From Mogibacterium kristiansenii (GTDB lineage Bacteria > Bacillota > Clostridia > Peptostreptococcales > Anaerovoracaceae): a stretch of 45,199 nt of DNA. Positions 23,903-35,100 of the stretch are shown one piece after another (position 1 is the first letter of the stretch; the number at the start of each line of letters is the position of its first letter). The stretch is from assembly GCF_009695905.1 (NCBI RefSeq), contig NZ_VUNA01000016.1, positions 1 through 45,199 of the forward strand, read 5' to 3'. The position numbers and the translations under genes are program-made. The notes below the pieces were generated by a model. The model made no database searches, was not told the origin of the DNA, and saw only the letters and a list, made by a program, of their open reading frames with translations.

Positions 23903-24901
23903 ATGATAAATCTTGATATTATTGCAAAAGAATTAAACATAAAAAAAGATAAGTCTGAAAAAGACGTGGAATGGTACCGACGTGTTGTGTATAGTGCTGT
24001 GGGTCGCATGGCTTTAGCAACGTTGTGGAATGAAAATGATAAAGGGGAGATTTCTGTTAGACGTTTAAAAAGCACGACGTACGAATTGCTTAAAGCCTAT
24101 GAATCAATGGTTCCTGGAATAAACAGTACGTCGAATTACGGAGAACATACAGACAGGCTTTGTGATTCCATATTATCTACCATGGAAAACGCGGGATTCT
24201 TTTATCATAGAGCAGAATACTACAGAATTGCGAAAACGAAACATATTAAAATGGGAAAAGTAAAACTCTGCCGAGGTATATATGCAACGGAGTCTTGTTA
24301 CATGAGCGGTCTTGGAGCATATACAAAAGCGACTAATGCGGATGAGAATGATGAGAGCTTTTCAAATAGCTTTGAGAAACCGCAGTTTGTTTTGCAGAAG
24401 TTAATAGAATCCGTTTCTTGGAGAGAATGCGATTTTGAAAAAGAAAAGGTTGAGTATCTGAAAATGGAGGAACCATTTGAAAAAGGATACTGGACGGGCC
24501 AACCCAATTTTCAATTTCAGTATTCATTAGCGCGGACAAAAAAATGTGAAACATTTCTTCAAACCTATTATTTGGTAAGAAAAACATCTGAGGGAATGGA
24601 AGTTGCGGAATTACCTACATGGGTATCAGAAGACAGAAATTATACCTTATTATCTACGGGTTTGCTTCAATATTATAAGCAAATGCCTCCCGTTATAATC
24701 AAGCATGGAGAAGAAATTGCAAAAATTGAAATTGAGTATAGGTTGCATCCGGATGTAGAGAATTTGATGCTGGCATATAGTTGGCCGGAACGGTATGATG
24801 GAGAAAATAGACCGTTTTCTAGGATAATACCGAAATCATTGTCTGGAACGTTTAAGAAAATCCTTGTTGATACAGGGTACAATGTGAGAGAGGACTTCTA
24901 A
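23903..24901 (+). CDS. Druantia-like operon gene 3 (DruD position), unknown
   Basis: 332 residues. No known domain is recognised. Visible features: an N-terminal helical half with YRRVVYSAVGRMALATLWNE and YESMVPGINSTSNYGEHTDRLCDSIL, a central segment with several aromatic residues, and a C-terminal half with IIPKSLSGTFKKILVDTG. It begins one base after the upstream stop and its own stop overlaps the helicase ATG (TAATG), so the four proteins are made from one transcript, probably in fixed ratio. Assignment is by gene order only. Confidence 0.5.
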   Translation: MINLDIIAKELNIKKDKSEKDVEWYRRVVYSAVGRMALATLWNENDKGEISVRRLKSTTYELLKAYESMVPGINSTSNYGEHTDRLCDSILSTMENAGFFYHRAEYYRIAKTKHIKMGKVKLCRGIYATESCYMSGLGAYTKATNADENDESFSNSFEKPQFVLQKLIESVSWRECDFEKEKVEYLKMEEPFEKGYWTGQPNFQFQYSLARTKKCETFLQTYYLVRKTSEGMEVAELPTWVSEDRNYTLLSTGLLQYYKQMPPVIIKHGEEIAKIEIEYRLHPDVENLMLAYSWPERYDGENRPFSRIIPKSLSGTFKKILVDTGYNVREDF

Positions 24902-27900
24902 TGAATCAAGGTGCATATTCAGTTCATAAGAAAATTCGACAAGAATTAGAAAACTATATTAAAACACAATACTTTGGAAAGTCGCCGTTGCTCTTTGATG
25001 CGTTGAAGGACGAGCTATCTAAAGAAGGGGTTCTGTACAGAGAACCATATATTGAATCGTTGCCTGCATATACGCAAGTTGGAAGTATTGAAGATTTGAC
25101 GCAGGATGAATTTGACAAGCAGTTTTTTCAGACTCTAGCAGAAAATGAAATGGGAGTTTATCCAACGCCGTATGCGCATCAGGTTAAAGCATTTAAGAAT
25201 GCAGTTGATGGAAGAGATATATTTGTTTCGACGGGTACCGGTTCCGGAAAAACAGAATGTTTTATGTGGCCGATGATTTCAAAATTGATGAAAGAAGCAA
25301 AGAATTCAAGTACTTGGAATCAACGTGGTGTACGGGTAATGATTATGTACCCGATGAACGCATTGGTTTCCGATCAGTTGAGTCGGCTTCGGCGACTGAT
25401 TGGAGATCCGGAAGGAAAATTTGCAGAAATCTTTCGAGAGTGTGCAGGTAGTAAAGTAAGACGTCCACAATTTGGAATGTATACGGGAAGAACGCCATAT
25501 TCGGGGGCAAAAACTGATTCGTCGAAAGACAAAAATCTTGCTGCCACCTACGAACGAATGATAAAACCGGAAAGTGATGGAGAAGAATTACAGTATTTCT
25601 TAACACTTCAAAAACAAGGTAGAATACCGGCAAAAAAGAACTTAAACGAGTATGTAGCTGCTTTAAAAGAAGGAAAGCATATTACGGATCCGGAGGATGC
25701 GGAGATGCTTACTCGCTTTGAGATGCAGAAATGTTGTCCAGATATACTGATTACAAATTATTCTATGCTAGAATATATGCTGCTTCGAAATACAGAACAA
25801 CGCATATGGGATGAGACTCGTCGATGGCTGGCAGAAAGAAAAGAAAACAGACTCCTGTTTATTATTGATGAAGCACACATGTATAGAGGTTCTTCCGGAG
25901 GGGAAGTTGCCCTATTGATAAAACGGTTACTTCATAAATTGCAAATCGGAAAAGAAAAAGTGCAGTTCATACTTACAACCGCAAGTATGCCAAGTTCAAC
26001 TGACGAAGACTGGGAAGCGGTACGTAATTTTTCCTTTAACTTAACTGGGAAAGAAAACTTTGAATATATCACAGGTGAAAGGAAGACGATAGAGGTTGAA
26101 CAACCGAAAAGATTAAAATACATAGAACCGACACAAGACTTAATCACAGGTATAGAGAACTCTGAACTTGAGAAATTGAATTACTTTTGGCAGAAAGCTT
26201 GTGATGAGAATATTGTTTTTAATTCAATAGAAGATGCAAAGATTTGGATGTACCATCATTTATTGGATTATGAACCATTTGCGAAATTAATTAAGAAGTG
26301 CAGAGGAGATGCAATAGCATTATCATCCTTAGGGGAAGAAATATATCCAGATCTTGATGGAGAAAATGCTGCAAAGGCGGTTAGTCTATTGATTTCGATT
26401 GCTCAACTGGCAACCTCAAAGAAAGGAGAAGTGCTTTTTCCTGCAAAAATGCACCTTCTATTTAGAGGTTTGAAGGGCGTATTTGCTTGCGTGAATTCAA
26501 AGTGCAAAAATCATCATACAGATCATGGGATTACAGTAGGTGATGTATTTATAAATAATCAAAAACAGACTTGTCCAAGCTGTGGAAGCATGGTTTATGA
26601 ATTATATGAAGATAGAAGATGTGGAGCTCTTTTCTACAAGGGATATATAGATGAAACGGAACTTAAAACAAAAACGAATAGAACCTATTTGTGGCATTAT
26701 CCAGGGCAAAAGCCGGATACGAAAATAAGAGAAATTCATCTCTATATTCCTGAAGAAGGTTTTACCGCGCCACATACGAGTTCCCCAAATAGAATTAAAC
26801 CGTGCTATATGAATATGCAGAATGGGTTTATTGATTTTGCAGATGATTCCCATAAAAACGATCCTTCGTATCGAAAACTATATTATTGCGCCTATGCGTC
26901 AGACAAAATACCGGAAATACGATCTTTCGCCAAGTGCCCGCATTGTGCTAGGATGCTTTCAAATTCTCGTTTAATCAGTTTCTCCACGAGAGGAAATCAA
27001 TCATTTAATAACTTGATAAAGGCTCAGTTTGATGCGGAACCTCCGATAGAGAGTAAAAAAGATATTCAGAAATACCCGAACGAAGGAAGAAAGGTATTGC
27101 TTTTTTCAGATAGCAGACAACGGGCAGCTGTTTTGGCGCGAGACATGTCCAATGAATCCGATATGAATGCAGCACGTCGTTTATTCATGTGTGCTGTGAG
27201 TAAAATGAGCGATTCTGGCGAAAAATCGTTGGATGATATCTACGGATACTTTCTAGAAGAAGCGATACATCACAAGACACAAATCTTTGACGATGTCTTC
27301 CGTGCGGAGTGCGAAAAATTTAAATTAAAGAGCGGTAATACAAGGAGAAGAAGACGCAATAAAGAATCAGGGGCGAGCGATAAAAAAAGCGAATTCACAA
27401 TATCAAAAAAATCGGATAGGAATATGATGGAGACTATTCTGCGACTTTATTGTGGAAACTATAATACATTGATTGATGATGCGCTCAGCTGGGTAGAGCC
27501 GATGTCGAATATAAAAAACGATATCTTTGATTATATTGCAGAAAGAATAGATTTACCAGAGGAGGATGAACTAGAGGCTGCGTTAGATGATAAGATAGAC
27601 GATGTCTTCAATGCATGGTTTATGGATATTTGTGATGCACATCAAGCAATCGGTCAGATTATACCGAATACGGTTCGAAATAGAGTTCGTCGAAACTATA
27701 AAGAAAGATTTGGTTTATCTGCAGATTGGGACTTTTCAAAAACAATAATTGAAGCGTGTGGCTGGAATGAAAATGGAAAGGAACATGACGCCTTCAAGGA
27801 TGCTTTTCAAGAGAATTTACTGGAACAAATGAAAGATGGAGATTACCATTATTTTATTGGATTAGATAAAGTAAAACCAGTATTTGAAAAGAAGCATGAA

Positions 27901-30153
27901 TGGTTTCGATGTCCAGTTTGTTCTGCCGTTACTCCAAGATTGTTGCAGAAAAAGTGTCCTTGCTGCGGTTCCGAAAAAATAGAAGTGATGAATCAAAATG
28001 GATATGAGGCTTTGGACTTCTGGAGAAAGCCAGTCTTTGACGCATTAGATGGAGAAACCATAAGAACTATAGCAACAGAAGAACACACCGCGCAGCTTTC
28101 GCATAAAGATCAACAAGACGATGTTTGGTCCAAAACGGAAGAATACGAATTGAGATTTCAAGATATGGTGAAGCCGGGAGAAACTCCGGTAGATATTTTA
28201 AGCAGTACGACCACAATGGAAGTGGGAATTGATATAGGATCCCTTGTTGCGGTGGGACTTAGAAATATTCCTCCGATGCGTGAGAATTACCAACAACGTG
28301 CAGGTCGTGCAGGACGACGTGGATCGTCACTCTCAACAATCGTAACTTTTTGTGAAAATGGCGCGTATGACGCTTTGTATTTTAAAGATCCAACCGATAT
28401 GTTTCGCGGGGATCCTCGTCGCCCGTGGATTGATGTTGAAAGTCCTAAATTGCTTCAGCGACATCTGAATATGATTATTTTGCAAGACTGTTTGCGGGAT
28501 GAATATAAACTGGGACTGGATGAAATGCCGACCTTGAAGTTCATGGAAGGAAACGGAATCTCCAAATTAAGGAATTATGTTCTGGCGTACGACATCAATG
28601 ACGAAGCGTTACTGTATGAAAAAAATATAGATATTTCGAAAATCTATAATAATTTGATTGATGCAATGTATGATCTGGAAGAGAAAGTAGCAAGGCATCG
28701 AGAGTTGTACGAAGGGGAAAACAAAAGTGATTGGAAATCACTGCTAGATGCTCTATACGAAGAAGGTATTATTCCGACGTATTCATTTCCGAAGAATGTG
28801 GTAAGTCTCTATATTAGCAATTATAAGGGAACAGTGCCTAAAGTTGAATATCAGGTTGAAAGAGGTTTGGACGTTGCAATTGGAGAGTACGCTCCAGGAA
28901 GAGCTGTTGTAGTAGATAAGAAAACATACCAAATAGGAGGTCTCTATTATCCTGGATTGGAAAAAAAGGATTCCGCAAAGCCAATACAAAAATTTATGAA
29001 AGATCCGAATTATAAGAAATTGATTCTTTCATGTGAAGGATGCGGTTGGTTTGGAATCAAAGAAGCGAATATTGAGGCGTGCCCATTTTGTGGAAATAAG
29101 GATATAAGAAATGATTTACCGATGGTAAGGCCATGGGGATTCGCACCGAAGAATGGAAAGGCGTGCTCGGATACACAGGTAGATGAAGCGTATTCGAAAG
29201 TCCAAACACCGCTGTATTCTACATTGCCAAATGACCAAGATATTAGGCCGGTTTATCATTGTAAGAATATTCGTCAAGCAATGCGAAGAGATCAGAATAT
29301 TATTCTGATTAATCGAGGACCAGAAAATGAAGGATTTACGTTATGCCCTGATTGTGGAGCAATTGTACCGGGAAAGGAAGAATCTTCTTTAAAGAAGGTT
29401 TGGACACCATACAATACGACGTCGTGCAGCCACGCAAATGCAGAACCGGTAAATCTTGGTTATGATTTTAAGACCGATATGCTTGTACTGGAATTTTGGT
29501 TGGATGCAGAACAAATTGATACAGACGTTAGCAATATTTGGCTGCATCGAGCGGGAAAAACACTTGCGGAAAGCATTCGATTAGCCGCTGGAAGAGAATT
29601 GGATATTGAATTTACGGAGTTGCAAACAGGATACCGAATCCGGACAAATAGAAATGGACTATTTATGGACATATACATGTATGATAGTTTGTCCAGCGGT
29701 GCCGGATATTCGAAACGCATCTCTGAAATTACACCAGAGTTATTAAAGGCAAGCAGAAATCTCCTGGAGAATTGCAATTGCAGTTCTGCTTGCTACGATT
29801 GCTTAAAGCATTATCGCAATCAGCACATTCATTCGGATTTAGATCGATTTGCAGCAAAGGACCTTCTGGAATGGGGAATGAATGGAAAAACACCGGATCA
29901 TTTTACAACCAAAATACAATGGGATTTATTGATGCCATTGGTTGATATTTTAAACGAAGAAGGCATCATTACTAGAAAACAAGGAGAAAAAGTGACTTTG
30001 CTTAAAGAATCGGAAAGTAGAAACCTTGTTGTATATCCTGCGATGTTAAAGAAGCCGATCACAAAGGACACAATATATCTTAGTGACTATATGCTTAAAT
30101 ACGAGAAGCCAATGGCACTAAGTGAAATCCTTTCATACTTCAGAAGAAGTTAG
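24901..30153 (+). CDS. DruE-like DEAD/DEAH-box helicase with DUF1998 domain
   Basis: 1750 residues. Helicase core: Walker A STGTGSGKTEC (about 110-120), DEAH box IIDEAHMY (323-326 for DEAH), motif VI QQRAGRAGRRG near 1135 after STTTMEVGIDIG. Zinc-type Cys pairs lie near 525-580, 680 (CPHC), 1005-1023 (CPVC, CPCC), 1379-1398 (CEGC, CPFC). The C-terminus (about 1520-1650) has DIYMYDSLSSGAGYSKRI and CNCSSACYDCLKHYRNQ, the cysteine cluster of DUF1998, found in MrfA, DrmB and DruE. A single protein of this size with both parts is typical of DruE, the shared component of all Druantia types. It probably moves on DNA and blocks phage replication with the three upstream proteins. Confidence 0.8.
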   Translation: MNQGAYSVHKKIRQELENYIKTQYFGKSPLLFDALKDELSKEGVLYREPYIESLPAYTQVGSIEDLTQDEFDKQFFQTLAENEMGVYPTPYAHQVKAFKNAVDGRDIFVSTGTGSGKTECFMWPMISKLMKEAKNSSTWNQRGVRVMIMYPMNALVSDQLSRLRRLIGDPEGKFAEIFRECAGSKVRRPQFGMYTGRTPYSGAKTDSSKDKNLAATYERMIKPESDGEELQYFLTLQKQGRIPAKKNLNEYVAALKEGKHITDPEDAEMLTRFEMQKCCPDILITNYSMLEYMLLRNTEQRIWDETRRWLAERKENRLLFIIDEAHMYRGSSGGEVALLIKRLLHKLQIGKEKVQFILTTASMPSSTDEDWEAVRNFSFNLTGKENFEYITGERKTIEVEQPKRLKYIEPTQDLITGIENSELEKLNYFWQKACDENIVFNSIEDAKIWMYHHLLDYEPFAKLIKKCRGDAIALSSLGEEIYPDLDGENAAKAVSLLISIAQLATSKKGEVLFPAKMHLLFRGLKGVFACVNSKCKNHHTDHGITVGDVFINNQKQTCPSCGSMVYELYEDRRCGALFYKGYIDETELKTKTNRTYLWHYPGQKPDTKIREIHLYIPEEGFTAPHTSSPNRIKPCYMNMQNGFIDFADDSHKNDPSYRKLYYCAYASDKIPEIRSFAKCPHCARMLSNSRLISFSTRGNQSFNNLIKAQFDAEPPIESKKDIQKYPNEGRKVLLFSDSRQRAAVLARDMSNESDMNAARRLFMCAVSKMSDSGEKSLDDIYGYFLEEAIHHKTQIFDDVFRAECEKFKLKSGNTRRRRRNKESGASDKKSEFTISKKSDRNMMETILRLYCGNYNTLIDDALSWVEPMSNIKNDIFDYIAERIDLPEEDELEAALDDKIDDVFNAWFMDICDAHQAIGQIIPNTVRNRVRRNYKERFGLSADWDFSKTIIEACGWNENGKEHDAFKDAFQENLLEQMKDGDYHYFIGLDKVKPVFEKKHEWFRCPVCSAVTPRLLQKKCPCCGSEKIEVMNQNGYEALDFWRKPVFDALDGETIRTIATEEHTAQLSHKDQQDDVWSKTEEYELRFQDMVKPGETPVDILSSTTTMEVGIDIGSLVAVGLRNIPPMRENYQQRAGRAGRRGSSLSTIVTFCENGAYDALYFKDPTDMFRGDPRRPWIDVESPKLLQRHLNMIILQDCLRDEYKLGLDEMPTLKFMEGNGISKLRNYVLAYDINDEALLYEKNIDISKIYNNLIDAMYDLEEKVARHRELYEGENKSDWKSLLDALYEEGIIPTYSFPKNVVSLYISNYKGTVPKVEYQVERGLDVAIGEYAPGRAVVVDKKTYQIGGLYYPGLEKKDSAKPIQKFMKDPNYKKLILSCEGCGWFGIKEANIEACPFCGNKDIRNDLPMVRPWGFAPKNGKACSDTQVDEAYSKVQTPLYSTLPNDQDIRPVYHCKNIRQAMRRDQNIILINRGPENEGFTLCPDCGAIVPGKEESSLKKVWTPYNTTSCSHANAEPVNLGYDFKTDMLVLEFWLDAEQIDTDVSNIWLHRAGKTLAESIRLAAGRELDIEFTELQTGYRIRTNRNGLFMDIYMYDSLSSGAGYSKRISEITPELLKASRNLLENCNCSSACYDCLKHYRNQHIHSDLDRFAAKDLLEWGMNGKTPDHFTTKIQWDLLMPLVDILNEEGIITRKQGEKVTLLKESESRNLVVYPAMLKKPITKDTIYLSDYMLKYEKPMALSEILSYFRRS

Positions 30154-30201
30154 TATGATGATAATCTAAATGAAAGAGCAAGAAAGGAGTAACACTCTTT
30201 A

Positions 30202-32184
30202 GTGGAAAAGTTAATAGATATTGGAAGAGGACCGGTTTCATCGTTCCTGGACTTGTTGCTTGCTGATAAGGCGACGAAAAAGAATATCATTTGGGCAACG
30301 GATACATATGAATCGTTGGGTCATGGATTTACGGATAAAGAACAAATGGACCAGACACTTTTGCTGCAACATGCGGAGCTTATTAAACCACGAATTCAGA
30401 AAACCCAAGAAACACAGGCGAAGCGAACTCGAAAAAAGGCAGAGGTGTTTACTCCAGCGTGGCTCTGCAACACGATGAATAATTATTGTGATGAAGAATG
30501 GTTCGGAAGAAAAAATGTTTTTAATATAGAAAACGATAATTGTACATGGACAGTTATCGAAGAGCCGATTGAATTCCCGAAAAGAAAAACATGGAAACAA
30601 TATGTGGATTCCAGAAGACTTGAGATTACCTGTGGTGAAGCGCCATATCTTGTATCCCGTTATGATGTATCAACAGGAGAGCTGATTTATCCGTTGAAGA
30701 AACGAATCGGACAACTAGATCGCAAATTAAGAATTGTGAATGAAAATGCTCTTGACTATAACGAATGGGTTAAATGGGTAATCCGGGCTTTTGAGGCCTC
30801 ATATGGATATGAGTATCAGGGTGACAATTTATTAATCGCTCGTGTAAACCTATTGCTGACATTTATTGAATACTATACGGATCGATGGGGATACGAACCA
30901 GACATTAAGCTAATTCATTTAATAGTGAATAAAATTGCGTGGAATATTTGGCAGATGGATGGTCGACAAGATACGGTTCCCCTTGGAAAACCGTATGAAA
31001 AGTATCACCAGCTAACGATGCTTGATACAACTCTCGATACAGAGTGTGAGGGAAAAAAGAAAGATGTACCTTGCAGAGTTTTTAATTGGCGAAGCAAGTT
31101 TTCTCTCGAGTTCCAAGAAATTAAAGGAGATTTAATTATGAGCAATAAACTATTCAATTTTGTAATTGGAAATCCACCGTATCAGGAGGAATTCTCATCG
31201 GATGGAAATAAAACCTATGCTTCACCGGTTTACAATATTTTCATGGATGCAGCAGGTGATGTGGCAGAACGTGTTGAATTGATTCATCCGGCGAGATTTC
31301 TTTTCAATGCGGGTTCTACGCCAAAGGCTTGGAATAAAAAAATGCTAGCCGATACGCATTTTAAGGTATTGAGATATGAGGAAGATGCTACAAAAGTATT
31401 TCCCAATACCGACATCAAGGGAGGCGTGGCAATTACGTATCGTGATGCCAAAAAAGAATTTGGGGCGATTAAAGTATTTACAAAATACAATGAATTGAAC
31501 AGTGTACTTGATAAGGTTACAAAGAATTCAAGCTTTGAAGGAATGAATTCTATTGTTGTTACGAGAACAGCCTTCAGATTGACAGGCAAGATGCATGAAG
31601 ACTATCCGGAAGCCATTTCTCAGCTGAGTAAGGGACATGCATATGATATGTCTACTAATATTTTTGATAAGCTTCCACAAATTTTTTTTGATAAAAAACC
31701 ATCTGATGGAGAAGAGTATATACGTGTACTAGGAAGAGAAAACAATCAGAGAGCCTATAAGTATATTCGCAAGAATTATGTGAATGAAACAGTAAATTTA
31801 CATAAATACAAATTGTACCTACCAAGTGGGAATGGCAACGGACAATTTGGAGAGAAACTTGCATCGCCTGTGATAAGCGAACCAGAGGTTGCAGCGACAG
31901 AAACATTTATTAGTATCGGTGCATTTGATACTGAATGTGAAGTGAATGCTATCCTAAAGTATGTTAGTGGAAAATTTGCAAGAGCACTTCTTAGTGCTTT
32001 AAAGATAACACAGCATTTAACTCCAGCGGTGTGGAAATATGTACCCCTCCAGGATTTTACGTCCAATTCCGACATTGACTGGTCGAAGACCGTGCATGAG
32101 ATTGATTTACAGCTGTATCAGAAATATGGCCTTTCCGAGGATGAAATCGACTTTATCGAAACGCATGTAAAGGAGATGGAATAA
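30202..32184 (+). CDS. Eco57I-type N6-adenine DNA methyltransferase
   Basis: 660 residues, GTG start (TAA lies upstream in frame; AAGGAG is 12 bases before it). FTPAWLCNTMNNY (83-95) is the usual N-terminal methylase segment, EITCGEAPYL (141-150) resembles the AdoMet motif I, and VIGNPPYQEE with N324-PPY327 is the adenine-methylation motif IV. The C-terminal half, ending near LTPAVWKYVPLQDF, likely recognises the DNA target. It overlaps the next gene by one base (TAATG), so it should be the modification half of a two-gene restriction system. Confidence 0.85.
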   Translation: MEKLIDIGRGPVSSFLDLLLADKATKKNIIWATDTYESLGHGFTDKEQMDQTLLLQHAELIKPRIQKTQETQAKRTRKKAEVFTPAWLCNTMNNYCDEEWFGRKNVFNIENDNCTWTVIEEPIEFPKRKTWKQYVDSRRLEITCGEAPYLVSRYDVSTGELIYPLKKRIGQLDRKLRIVNENALDYNEWVKWVIRAFEASYGYEYQGDNLLIARVNLLLTFIEYYTDRWGYEPDIKLIHLIVNKIAWNIWQMDGRQDTVPLGKPYEKYHQLTMLDTTLDTECEGKKKDVPCRVFNWRSKFSLEFQEIKGDLIMSNKLFNFVIGNPPYQEEFSSDGNKTYASPVYNIFMDAAGDVAERVELIHPARFLFNAGSTPKAWNKKMLADTHFKVLRYEEDATKVFPNTDIKGGVAITYRDAKKEFGAIKVFTKYNELNSVLDKVTKNSSFEGMNSIVVTRTAFRLTGKMHEDYPEAISQLSKGHAYDMSTNIFDKLPQIFFDKKPSDGEEYIRVLGRENNQRAYKYIRKNYVNETVNLHKYKLYLPSGNGNGQFGEKLASPVISEPEVAATETFISIGAFDTECEVNAILKYVSGKFARALLSALKITQHLTPAVWKYVPLQDFTSNSDIDWSKTVHEIDLQLYQKYGLSEDEIDFIETHVKEME

Positions 32185-35100
32185 TGGCAGGAATTAAGAT
32201 AAATACTACTACGAAGGTGGTACCTCAGTGCTATGCGTATACGACTCCAGATGTACCGAAACATGATGGATGGACGAAGATTGGTTTTACCGAGAGAGAT
32301 GTTGAAACTCGTATTAAAGAGCAGACGCATACGGTGGGAATAGAGCACAAAATATGTTGGCATCTCCGAGCGGCTTACATGACGGAGCCATTTGGTACAT
32401 TTACAGACAAGGACTTTCATGCCTATTTAAAGAAACTTGGAGTCTCACGTGAACAGGGAACGGAATGGTTCCAAATTGAACCCGAAGCTGCTCGATTTGA
32501 TTTTATTGATTTCACACAGAATCACGGAATCGTTTCGAGTAGTGATGAAGCAACTGTAATTCCATACGAACTTCGGGGTGAGCAGAACGATGCCGTTCAG
32601 AGTGCATATGATTATTTTAAGGCACATGAAAAAGGCGAATTCCTTTGGAATTGCAAACCGCGTTTCGGAAAGACGCTTTCCGCATATGATCTGTGTGCAC
32701 GGCTAGATGTGACGAATGTACTAATTGTCACGAACCGTCCGGCAATTGCGAATTCGTGGTATCAGGATTATGAGACCTTTTTTGGACCAGAGTCCGGATA
32801 TTTCTTTGTCAGCAGTGTAGAAGGTATTAAGGATAGAAAATATGTTCTGAGCCGACAGGAGTATCTTGAAAAGTTGCAGGAAACTGATCTTGAAACCGTG
32901 AAGGGATGCATTGAATTTGTCAGCTTGCAGGATTTGAAGGGATCAATATATTTCGGCGGAAAATATGATAAGCTATCTGAGCTAAGTAGAGAAAAAGGTG
33001 TGGAATGGGATATCCTTATTATTGATGAAGCCCACGAAGGAGTCGATACATATAAGACGGATACCGCATTCAGTCGTATTTCTCGTAAGTATACGCTGCA
33101 TCTTTCCGGTACGCCTTTTAAGGCGCTCGCAAATGACAAGTTTAGTAATCAGGCGATTTATAACTGGACGTATGCTGACGAACAGAAGAAGAAGCGTGAT
33201 TGGGATGCTTCCAGCGAACTGGAGAATCCATATGCAAAGCTTCCGCGCCTATCATTATTCACCTATCAGATGTCAGATATTGCCAGCGATAAGGTGAGTA
33301 AAGGAATTGTACTTTCAGATGACGATGTTGAAGAGTATGCATTTGACTTAAACGAATTCTTCCTGACAAATGAATCCGGCAAGTTCGTTCATGATAAGGA
33401 TGTGGATAAATTCTTAGATGCTTTAACTACACAGGAGAAGTTTCCTTTTTCCACAGAAGAATTACGAGATGAACTAAAACATACTTTTTGGCTCTTGAAT
33501 CGTGTAGCAAGTGCGAAAGCACTTGCAAAGAAATTGGAGCTTCATCCAGTTTTCAAGGATTATGAAATCATTTTGGCAGCAGGTGATGGAAAACTAGATG
33601 ATGACGACGAAGCCGAGAAATCCTTTGATAAGGTCACAAGAGCAATAAAGAACTATGATAAGACCATTACGCTTTCGGTTGGACAGTTGACAACCGGCGT
33701 GACGATTCCGGAGTGGACTGCCGTTTTGATGCTCTCTAATATGGCAAGTCCGGCACTGTATATGCAGGCCGCTTTCCGTGCACAGAACCCATGTTTATTC
33801 CACGATGCGCAAGGAAATTCTTATCGGAAGAAGAATTCATATGTATTTGACTTCGATCCGGCACGGACATTAACAATCTTCGAGCAGTTTGCCAATGATT
33901 TAATTCCTGCAACACCGGATGATAAAGGAAACTTTGATCAGCGTAAGCAGCATGTTCGGGAATTGTTGAATTTCTTCCCGGTCTATGGAGAAGACGATCA
34001 AGGAGCGATGGTTGAGTTGGATGCAGAATCCGTCTTAACTATTCCGCGTCATATTCATGCGAAAGCAGTTGTGGAACGTGGATTCATGTCAAACTTCTTG
34101 TTTGCCAATATTTCTGGTATTTTTGGTGCGCCAAAGGAAATTATTGACATAATCAATAACATGCAGGCGATAGAAGAACCGAAAAAATTGGATCCGGTTG
34201 GCGTGAATGAAAACACTTCGAAAGAACTTAATCTAAACGATGATGGAGAGATCGAAATTCCAAGAGAACAAGTCGTAGGAGTAGCAAGCGATTTGTTTGG
34301 AGAAAAAGTGTATGGCGACGTAATTGAACAATTGGCACAGACCGTTTCTGACATTACAGAAGAACATGCGGCAATTCATGACACAAAGAAAGATGAACTG
34401 GGAACGCTGAGAGAGAAGTTTTCAAAGCCAATCGCAGACACCCTTATGGAAACCGCTCGACAGCAGTATGGAAAAGAGTTAAAAAAATCTACTCAGAATC
34501 AATTGGAGCGACAGATTAAGGAAACTACGGATACTGTGGTAAATCGTGAGTATGGAGACTACACGATTCGTGATCATCAGCTTAAAAAAGAACAAGATGA
34601 TAAAATTGCGGAAGCACAGAAATCTGGTGCATCAATGGCAGAAATTACACAGTTGGACGATGAGTATACACAGCGGAGGCTCCAGAGTTACAAGGAGATG
34701 GTGGATAACATTCACAAGAAGTTGAACAGTGAAGATACCGTCAAAAAGGCAGCCGAGACCATTGTTGAAACTGTAGAAACCGAAAGGCTCAATAATGAGA
34801 AGGATTCCATTGAGGGTAGTATCCGAGATCATCTGCGAGGTTTTTCTCGTACGATTCCGGCGTTCCTGATGGCATACGGGGATGAGAATACTACGCTGGA
34901 GAACTTTGATTCCCTTGTACCGACAGATGTATTCTGGGAAGTAACCGTTAATCCGCAGAATGGGGAGGGCGTTTCTCTTGATCAGTTCCGGATGCTTCGC
35001 GATGGTGGTGATTACGAAACAACCGATGAAAACGGCAACACGATAAAGAAACATTTTGATGGACATCTTTTTGATGAGGTTGTGTTCAACGATGCAGTCC

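Noticed and set aside
24901-30153. DISARM (DrmA/DrmB) assignment
   Set aside because: DISARM carries the helicase and DUF1998 parts on separate proteins with a PLD protein DrmC; here they are one 1750-residue protein and no DrmC is seen.
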